From the NCBI GenBank assembly GCA_009926815.1, contig RFOC01000089.1, forward strand, positions 1-7,937: a DNA stretch of 7,937 nucleotides. The letters are read 5' to 3'. The first letter of the stretch is position 1. Each line of letters begins with the position of its first letter. The notes beneath the pieces are model-generated. The model was not told where the DNA came from and ran no database searches. It saw only the letters and a program-made list of their open reading frames with translations. The translations under genes were made by a program, and so were the position numbers. This document shows positions 1-7,937 of the stretch, piece after piece. The DNA comes from Planctomycetota bacterium (GTDB taxonomy: Bacteria > Planctomycetota > Phycisphaerae > Phycisphaerales > SM1A02).

Positions 1-3433
<3,433 letters not shown>

Positions 3434-3446
3434 GGGGCCATTTGTA
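3434..3446 (-). promoter_or_regulatory. Candidate -10 element of the protease gene, leaderless arrangement
   Basis: On the minus strand TACAAA (3446-3441) matches TATAAT at four of six bases and ends 7 bases before the ATG at 3433. No purine-rich Shine-Dalgarno sequence lies in front of this start, and no earlier ATG or GTG fits the frame closely. Transcription would therefore begin at or beside the start codon. No convincing -35 is visible; a 6-bp inverted repeat fills the spacer region. This is a motif-only call. Confidence 0.4.
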
Positions 3447-3448
3447 CC

Positions 3449-3463
3449 GCGGGCCCCGCCCGC
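3449..3463. repeat. Inverted repeat between sigma factor and protease genes
   Basis: GCGGGC and GCCCGC form a perfect 6-bp inverted repeat with a 3-base loop in the 34-base gap between the sigma factor stop and the protease start. In RNA it would make a GC-rich hairpin just after the sigma factor stop codon. No T-run follows, so it is not a standard intrinsic terminator. It also sits directly upstream of the protease -10, where a regulator could bind. In DNA this rich in GC, a short repeat like this can arise by chance. Confidence 0.35.
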
Positions 3464-3467
3464 CGTT

Positions 3468-4040
3468 TCAGCCGCCAGGCCTGCGATCCCCCGAGGGGGT
3501 GTCCGGCCCGGGAACCCGGAAGTTCTCCGGCGCGATCCCGGATTCGGCCAGCGACTGCCGCAGACGGATCAGCCCGCGGCGCGCGTGGGTCTTCACGGTG
3601 CCCAGCGGGAGGCCGGTGGCGGTCGAGATCTGCTCGTGGCTGTAGCCCTGGTGAATGGCCATGCGGAGCACGCGCTGCTGTTCCGGGCGGAGTTCCTTGA
3701 TGGCGGCATCGGCGATGCGCGCCGCCTCGCCGATCTCCACCGGATCGAAGGGCAGGTCCGGGGCGGAGATCGTCTCCTCGATCATGGCCGACTCCGGACG
3801 GCGCATGCGGCGTCGGCCGCGGTCGATCAGCCGCCGCCGCGCGATCATGGCCACGAAGGTGGTCTCGCTGGCGATGCCCGGGTCGAACCGCGCGGCGCTT
3901 CGCCACAGATCGATGAAGATCTCCTGCACCGCATCCTCGGCGTCGGAGGCGGGGCCGCCCAGGCGCCGGGCCAGCGACCACACGAGGCCGTGAAACCGCT
4001 TCAGGCACTCGTTGATGGCGCCTGACTCGCCGGCGGCCAC
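3468..4040 (-). CDS. ECF-type RNA polymerase sigma factor (start uncertain)
   Basis: This is a group 4 (extracytoplasmic function) sigma factor that directs RNA polymerase to a specific promoter set. From the GTG at 4040 it has 190 residues. Sigma region 2 contains DAEDAVQEIFIDLWR (33-47) and a basic RRRLIDRGRRR stretch (68-78). Region 4 has its helix-turn-helix at about 131-162 (GYSHEQISTATGLPLGTVKTH). The C-terminal tail is short and Pro/Gly-rich, with no membrane segment or sensor domain. The start is doubtful: the codons just upstream read SILQR before VAAGES, which looks like the normal first helix of region 2, so the native protein probably begins earlier. However, no ATG, GTG or TTG lies in frame between 4041 and an in-frame TAG at 4122-4124, and the GTG lacks a ribosome binding site. 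No anti-sigma gene adjoins it; the exported protease gene follows 34 bases after the stop. Confidence 0.9.
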   Translation of the reverse strand: MAAGESGAINECLKRFHGLVWSLARRLGGPASDAEDAVQEIFIDLWRSAARFDPGIASETTFVAMIARRRLIDRGRRRMRRPESAMIEETISAPDLPFDPVEIGEAARIADAAIKELRPEQQRVLRMAIHQGYSHEQISTATGLPLGTVKTHARRGLIRLRQSLAESGIAPENFRVPGPDTPSGDRRPGG

Positions 4041-4212
4041 GCGCTGCAGGATGGATGGCGGCTCGCTCGCGGCTGCTCCTTCGACTGGATCGATGGCGCA
4101 GCGAAGCCGCGCCTCGTCAGTCTAACGGTGCATGCATCGGAAGCCGCGTGTCAGGCGGTTCAAAGGACGCGACGGATTTCAGCGAAAGATGAATCGCGGA
4201 GGGCGAAGCGGA
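4041..4212. promoter_or_regulatory. Gap upstream of the sigma factor: probable leader or promoter
   Basis: This is the longest stretch without an assigned gene. Reading the minus strand, the debranching enzyme stop is followed by AT-richer sequence than elsewhere, then ATG-CAC-CGT-TAG (4133-4122) in the sigma factor frame. From there an open frame with no canonical start runs to the GTG at 4040. TAGACT (4124-4119) fits a TANNNT -10 element and would place the transcript start near 4112. AAGGAG (4081-4076) is a good Shine-Dalgarno sequence, but no ATG, GTG or TTG follows it at normal distance. A nested weak inverted repeat (CGCGA 4168-4172 with TCGCG 4194-4198) is also present. No T-rich terminator was seen. 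Confidence 0.4.
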
Positions 4213-6213
4213 TCACCGCGGGGACCGGGTTGGCGCGTCGAGTCCCGCAGCATCATCGAGCAGGGCTGCCACGCTCCACGCCTGGGCGAAGCAGCCACCG
4301 GGTCGCTGGGGCGCGTCGCCATCGGCCACCTCGCACACCTGGCCCACGCACCCTTCGCGCAGGTGATGCACGAACGGCTGTCGCATGAAGTCGATGTCCG
4401 CGGCGCTGCCGAAGCGCCGCGCCGCGTTCGCATGCGGCCCGAGCAGCCAGGGCCACACGGTGCCCATGTGGTAGGCCGCATCGCGGGATTCCACGGGCCC
4501 CTCGAATCGGCCCACGTAGCCGGGCTCCCGCGGTCCGAGCGTGCGAAGGCCGTAGGGGGTGAGCAGTTCGTCGTGCGCGCGGGCCAGGATCCTGCGTGCG
4601 GTCGCGGCGGTGACCAGCGATTGCGGGCCCGTGAGCGCCAGGAGCTGGTTGGGCCGCAGGCAGGCCTCGTGGCCTTCCGGTCCGTCGAGCACGTCCATCA
4701 GTCCATCGCCATCCGGTCGCAGGAACCGGCCGAACGATCGGCGCGCCTTCGCGAGCGCCCGGGCATGGGCCGTGGTGTCGCGGCGCAGGCGTGCGCCCCA
4801 CTCGACCATGGTCTGGAGCAGGCCGCACCACAGCGCGTTGATCTCCACGGGCTTGCCCATGCGCGGCGTGATCACGCGCCCGTGCACCTTGGCATCCATC
4901 CACGTCAGCTGCACCCCGGGTTCGCCTGCGCTCACCAGGCCGTCGGCGGGGTCCACGCGGATGCCGTGGCCCGTGCCGGCGATGAAGTGATCCACCACCG
5001 CCTGCAGCGCGGGCCAGAGATCGCGCGCCAGTCCCAGGTCGCGCGTGACGTTCACCGTGCGACGCGCGGCCTCGGCCAGCAGCAGCGGCGCGTCCACGCT
5101 GTTGTCCATCCACGCCTCGCCCGGGGCGGGGAAGCGGTTGGGCAGCAGGCCATCCTTCTGGAAGGCGGCCAGCGACCTCAGCAGCGACGCCGCCTCCTCG
5201 TGCCGACCCGTGGAGAGCAGCAGGCCCGGCAGGGAGATCAGCGCATCTCGGCTCCAGTCGGCGAACCACGGGTAGCCCGCGATCACGCTGGTGCCGCGCC
5301 GGCCCCCGGGCAGCGGTCGTTCCACGATGAACTGGTCCGCCGACAGCACCAGCCGCGATCGGAAGTGATCGCCCGCCGCACCGGCCTGCGCGAGCAGCTG
5401 TCGTGATCGCCGCAAGGCCGCGGCCACGATCCGCTCGCCCTCGCCGGCGGGCTCGCCGCGCGTGCTCGCGGTGAGGCCCACGCTCCGACCGGGCTGGAGC
5501 GTGAGGAGCAGTTCGCCGGCGCAGACGCTGGCGTCGATGCAGTCGTAGCCCAGGCCCCGCTCGACCGGCAGCAGGTAGTCGCGGTACCACGTGCCGTCGG
5601 GCACGCCCTTGGCGCCGTCCGCCTGCAGGTAGACGCGGCTGCCCTCGCCGGATGCGCCCTCGAAGGCCACCTGGAGTCCCCGCGCAGCCACGGCGATGTC
5701 CGCCTTCCAGCTGCCCGGACGCGTGAGCTGGTCATGCGGCCGGCGGTTCACCAGGGTCTTCACGCGCAGTCGCACGGGCCCCGGCGCGCGGCGAAGCGTG
5801 AGCACCACGGCGGTGGCGTTGCGGCCCCGGGCCATGGCGATCCGCTCCTCGAGCAGGGCGGCGCCGAATCGCCAGTGCCGCACCACCACGGCGCCGGCCA
5901 TGTGGACGCGCACCAGGCAACCCAGGCCAGGCGCGTCGATGCCGCTGCCGGACCACTCGTTGGCCGTCAGGGACCACTCGCGGCCGGCCACGGTGGCGAA
6001 GATCTCGATCTTGGGCACCAGCATGGTGCGACCGGCCGGCACGTCGGTGGCGGCCACCAGCAGGCCATGCCAGCGCCGCTGCAGCAGCCCGCCCACGGTG
6101 CCGCAGGCGTAGCCGCCCATGCCGTTGGTGCTGAGCCACTCCAGGGTCCCGGCACGGCGCGGATCACGCCACGCATCCGGGCCCAGGTCCACGATGGGAT
6201 CCACCGCCTCCAT
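4213..6213 (-). CDS. Glycogen-debranching enzyme, amylo-alpha-1,6-glucosidase type
   Basis: This is a predicted cytoplasmic enzyme that hydrolyses alpha-1,6-linked glucose at branch points of glycogen or limit dextrins (the archaeal/bacterial GDE family, GH133). The protein has 666 residues, a normal length for the family. The N-terminal GDE_N domain begins with WLSTNGMGGYACGTVGG (26-42) and RRWHGLLVAA (46-55). The C-terminal (alpha/alpha)6-barrel carries GYPWFADWSRD (313-323), TWMDAKV (437-443), PVEINALW (455-462), YHMGTVWPWLLGP (581-593) and FAQAWSVAALL (642-652). The acidic residues in WSRD, WMDA and VEIN are candidate active-site groups. There is no signal peptide. The ATG lies 6 bases after the prfB stop, so the two are probably one transcript and this start may depend on ribosomes leaving prfB; a purine stretch AAGGG near the end of prfB could act as its ribosome binding site. 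Glycogen genes are not otherwise seen nearby, so the pairing with prfB is probably not functional. Confidence 0.95.
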   Translation of the reverse strand: MEAVDPIVDLGPDAWRDPRRAGTLEWLSTNGMGGYACGTVGGLLQRRWHGLLVAATDVPAGRTMLVPKIEIFATVAGREWSLTANEWSGSGIDAPGLGCLVRVHMAGAVVVRHWRFGAALLEERIAMARGRNATAVVLTLRRAPGPVRLRVKTLVNRRPHDQLTRPGSWKADIAVAARGLQVAFEGASGEGSRVYLQADGAKGVPDGTWYRDYLLPVERGLGYDCIDASVCAGELLLTLQPGRSVGLTASTRGEPAGEGERIVAAALRRSRQLLAQAGAAGDHFRSRLVLSADQFIVERPLPGGRRGTSVIAGYPWFADWSRDALISLPGLLLSTGRHEEAASLLRSLAAFQKDGLLPNRFPAPGEAWMDNSVDAPLLLAEAARRTVNVTRDLGLARDLWPALQAVVDHFIAGTGHGIRVDPADGLVSAGEPGVQLTWMDAKVHGRVITPRMGKPVEINALWCGLLQTMVEWGARLRRDTTAHARALAKARRSFGRFLRPDGDGLMDVLDGPEGHEACLRPNQLLALTGPQSLVTAATARRILARAHDELLTPYGLRTLGPREPGYVGRFEGPVESRDAAYHMGTVWPWLLGPHANAARRFGSAADIDFMRQPFVHHLREGCVGQVCEVADGDAPQRPGGCFAQAWSVAALLDDAAGLDAPTRSPR

Positions 6214-6219
6214 GCCGGC

Positions 6220-7345
6220 TCAGCCCTTGCCGCCGCCGCGCTCGCGTTCGGTGCGGCGCCGCTGCAGTTCGGCGTCGATGAAGTCGGCGACGTGGCCGTC
6301 GAGCACGTGCTGGGGGTTGCCCGTCTCGTGGCCGGTGCGGTGATCCTTCACGCGGTTGTCGTAGAAGACGTAGCTGCGGATCTGGTTGCCCCAGTCGCGC
6401 GTGACCTTGCCGCCCGACACCGCCGCGATCTCCGCGGCGCGTCGCTCCTCCTCCAGCTGCTCCAGCTTGCCGCGCAGGATGGTGAGCGCCTGCTTGCGGT
6501 TCTGCGGCTGGTCGCGGAAGGTGCTGGCGGTCACCTGGATGCCGGTGGGGATGTGCGTGACGCGGATGGCCGTGGCCACCTTGTTCACGTTCTGGCCACC
6601 CGGCCCGCTGGCGCGGACGAACGGCACGATGTCCAGGTCCTTCGCCGGGATCTCCAGATCCGTCTCCTCGAATTCCGGGGTGACCTCCACCGTGGCGAAG
6701 CTGGTCTGCCGCTTGCCCTCGGCGTTGAAGGGGCTCACACGCGCCAAGCGGTGCGCCCCGCGCTCGCAGCCCATGTAGCCGAAGGCGAAGGGGCCCTGCA
6801 GCAGGTAGCTCACCTCGCTCACGCCCGCCTCGGCGCCCGGGCTGCGGTGCATCTCCTCGGGCTTCCAGCCCATCTCGTTCCAGTAGTACAGGTACATGCG
6901 CTCCAGCATGCCCGCCCAGTCCTCGGCCTCGGCGCCGCCGGCACCGGCCTGGATGCTCACGAAGCAGTTGCGGTGGTCATGCTTGCCGCTGAGCAGGCTC
7001 TGCCGCTCCACCGCGGCCATGCGCGACTGCAGCCGGAAGAGGGTCTCGTCCACCTCGGCGAGCATGTCGCCGTCGCCACCCTCCTTGGCCAGCTGGTAGC
7101 CCACCTGGGCGTCCTCGAAATCCTTGATGACGCCCTCGAGCGGCTCCACCTGGGCCCGGAGCACCTTCAGTTCGGCGATGACCTTCTGGGCGCCCTTCGG
7201 GTCGTTCCAGAAGTCCGCGGCCCCCATGCGGTCCACCATCTCGTTGCGCTGGGAGATCTTCCTGGGGAAGTCAAAGAGAGTCGCGGATGGCGGTGATCCG
7301 CGCCTCAAGCTCGTCGAGGACAGGCTGGTGGGCGTCGAAGTGCAT
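6220..7345 (-). CDS. prfB: Peptide chain release factor 2, programmed +1 frameshift
   Basis: RF2 ends translation at UGA and UAA by triggering hydrolysis of peptidyl-tRNA. The stop-codon recognition tripeptide SPF is at 204-206 (RVSPFNAEGKRQTSF) and the catalytic GGQ at 249-251 (RASGPGGQNVNKV). Both lie within one residue of the E. coli positions I recall. The gene is in two frames. ATG at 7345 opens 24 codons ending ...RDSL, then an in-frame TGA (7273-7271). Slipping +1 on CTT TGA C, by skipping T7273, continues as DFPRKISQRNEMVDRM to the stop at 6220, giving 374 residues. The first frame matches the usual RF2 N-terminus (VLDELEARI), so the break is the classic autoregulatory site and not damage: low RF2 slows termination at UGA and favours the shift. 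The downstream frame stays open to 7698 without a stop, but that extension is antisense to the aminotransferase and is not part of the protein. No Shine-Dalgarno sequence precedes the ATG. Confidence 0.97.
7270..7276 (-). promoter_or_regulatory. prfB: prfB +1 recoding site CTT TGA C
   Basis: The minus strand reads TCT CTT TGA C TTC. CTT is the slippery P-site codon, TGA is the in-frame stop at codon 25, and the following C gives the weak-termination context UGAC. All three are conserved in bacterial prfB recoding sites. The Shine-Dalgarno-like AGGGGG that sits three bases upstream of the slip codon in E. coli is absent; the bases here are ATCCGCGACT. Confidence 0.95.
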
Positions 7346-7357
7346 CGGGCAAGTGTA
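7346..7357 (-). promoter_or_regulatory. Candidate -10 element of prfB, leaderless arrangement
   Basis: TACACT (7357-7352, minus strand) matches TATAAT at four of six bases, including the key TA and final T. It ends exactly 6 bases before the prfB ATG. The start has no Shine-Dalgarno sequence, so the transcript may begin at or within a base or two of the ATG. No clear -35 is seen; the expected place (about 7375-7380) overlaps the left arm of the 9-bp inverted repeat. Confidence 0.45.
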
Positions 7358-7370
7358 GCGATGGCCGCAT

Positions 7371-7411
7371 GTTCGCCGACCGCTATCTTCCGCCCATGCA
7401 CATCGGCGAAC
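7371..7411. repeat. Perfect 9-bp inverted repeat around the aminotransferase start
   Basis: GTTCGCCGA (7371-7379) and TCGGCGAAC (7403-7411) are exact reverse complements separated by 23 bases. The arm centres are 32 bases apart, about three turns of the helix. The interval contains the candidate -10 (TATCTT) and the ATG of the aminotransferase. The left arm also overlaps the -35 region expected for prfB. This arrangement fits an operator for a dimeric or tetrameric regulator, but the right arm lies in coding sequence and chance cannot be excluded. Confidence 0.45.
7384..7395 (+). promoter_or_regulatory. Candidate -10 element of the aminotransferase gene, leaderless arrangement
   Basis: TATCTT (7384-7389) matches TATAAT at four of six bases and ends 6 bases before the ATG at 7396. 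This is the same geometry as at prfB on the other strand. There is no ribosome binding site between it and the ATG. No -35 consensus is apparent. Confidence 0.4.
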
Positions 7412-7937
7412 CCGTGGCCCGGATGAAGGAGAGCGCCACCCTGGCGGTGGCCGCGAAGGCCGCCGCGCTGAAGGCCTCGGGCAAGGCCGTGATCAGCTTC
7501 GGCGTGGGTGAGCCGGACTTCGACACGCCCGCGCACATCCGCGAGGCCGCCAAGCGCGGCATCGACGCGGGCCTGACGCGCTACGCCCCCACGCCCGGCG
7601 ACAAGGCCGCGCGCCAGGCGATCGCCGACAAGCTGAAGCGGGACAACGGCATCGACTGCAGGGCCGAGCACGTCACCATCACCGTGGGGGCCAAGCACGC
7701 CATCGCCATCGCCCTGCAGACCCTGCTGCAGCCCGGCGGGGGCGACGAGGTGATCCTGCCCACGCCCGCCTGGGTCAGCTACCGCCCGCTCATCGAGCTC
7801 TTCGGCGGCTTCTGCCGGGAGGTGCCCTCGAGCGTGGAGGACGGTTTCCGCATCGATCCCGCGGCCATCGAGCGGGCCATCTCGCCGCGCACCCGCGCGA
7901 TCATCCTGAACAGCCCCAGCAATCCCTGCGGCGTGGT
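7396..7937 (+). CDS. Class I aspartate-type aminotransferase (C-terminus cut by window edge)
   Basis: This is a PLP-dependent fold-type I aminotransferase, most like the aspartate aminotransferases of the Thermus/Bacillus type, which move the amino group between aspartate and 2-oxoglutarate. Only the first 180 residues are present, about 45 percent of the usual near-400. Visible family features are SATLAVAAKAAAL (13-25), FGVGEPDFDTP (35-45) in the substrate-binding segment, YAPTPGDKAARQAI (63-76), TVGAKHAI (96-103) near the PLP phosphate site, PAWVSY (124-129) with the Trp that stacks on PLP, and NSPSNPCG (172-179) with the conserved Asn. The PLP lysine lies beyond the window. The ATG at 7396 is preferred over Met10 (7423) because the residues between match the normal N-terminus of homologs. 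Relatives include aromatic and prephenate aminotransferases, so the exact substrate is unsettled. It diverges from prfB across a 50-base gap. Confidence 0.93.
   Translation, partial: MHIGEPVARMKESATLAVAAKAAALKASGKAVISFGVGEPDFDTPAHIREAAKRGIDAGLTRYAPTPGDKAARQAIADKLKRDNGIDCRAEHVTITVGAKHAIAIALQTLLQPGGGDEVILPTPAWVSYRPLIELFGGFCREVPSSVEDGFRIDPAAIERAISPRTRAIILNSPSNPCGV

Noticed and set aside
3449..3463. Hairpin after the sigma factor as an intrinsic terminator
   Set aside because: The stem is only 6 bp and is followed by GGTACAAATGG, not a T-run; kept only as an inverted repeat.
4129..4136. Palindrome TGCATGCA as an operator
   Set aside because: It is only 8 bp with no extended symmetry, so it is not distinguishable from chance.
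4168..4198. Nested inverted repeat (CGCGA/TCGCG outside TTTC/GAAA) downstream of the debranching enzyme
   Set aside because: Stems of 5 and 4 bases with a mismatched middle are too weak and have no T-tract; chance is likely.
4132..5406. A 424-residue plus-strand open frame antisense to the debranching enzyme
   Set aside because: It has no domain or family resemblance, its composition is Arg/Ala/His/Gln-rich, and it lies wholly opposite a gene with clear family motifs.
7271..7273. The TGA in prfB as a pseudogene mutation
   Set aside because: It lies at codon 25 in the exact CTT TGA C context of the programmed frameshift, and both frames around it match RF2.
5734..7296. A 520-residue plus-strand open frame antisense to prfB and the debranching enzyme
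   Set aside because: Same shadow effect; it crosses the boundary of two well-supported minus-strand genes.

Overview
The window is very GC-rich (I estimate two-thirds or more G+C) and almost completely coding. Five real genes are visible: four on the minus strand and one on the plus strand, and both edges cut a gene. The ECF sigma factor type (DAEDAVQEIFIDLWR signature), an exported tricorn-like S41 protease and the codon use suggest a member of the Planctomycetota, perhaps Phycisphaerae. That assignment rests on family resemblance recalled from memory, not on a search. No mobile element, CRISPR array, tRNA or rRNA was seen, and no intergenic stretch is longer than about 175 bases.

Layout. 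1-3433 (minus, C-terminus cut) encodes a large exported tricorn-type protease: signal peptide, beta-propeller repeats, an acidic/basic low-complexity linker with 14 consecutive Asp, then C1, PDZ and S41 catalytic regions. 3468-4040 (minus) encodes an ECF-type RNA polymerase sigma factor whose true start is unclear. 4213-6213 (minus) encodes a prokaryotic glycogen-debranching enzyme (amylo-alpha-1,6-glucosidase). 6220-7345 (minus) is prfB, peptide chain release factor 2, which needs a programmed +1 frameshift at CTT TGA C. From 7396 (plus, C-terminus cut) runs a class I aspartate-type aminotransferase, divergent from prfB.

How they fit together. prfB and the debranching enzyme are separated by only 6 bases and are probably co-transcribed, with possible translational coupling. 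The sigma factor is followed by the protease gene after a 34-base gap, with no anti-sigma gene between them, so a regulatory link is possible but unproven. Three genes (protease, prfB, aminotransferase) have a TANNNT-like -10 hexamer ending 6-7 bases before the ATG and no Shine-Dalgarno sequence. This suggests leaderless transcripts. A perfect 9-bp inverted repeat brackets the aminotransferase -10 and start codon and looks like an operator.

I do not see a clearly new multi-gene system. The points most worth a second look are the regulatory ones: the prfB recoding site without its usual stimulatory element, the leaderless pattern, the inverted repeat, the sigma factor start, and the poly-Asp linker of the protease.
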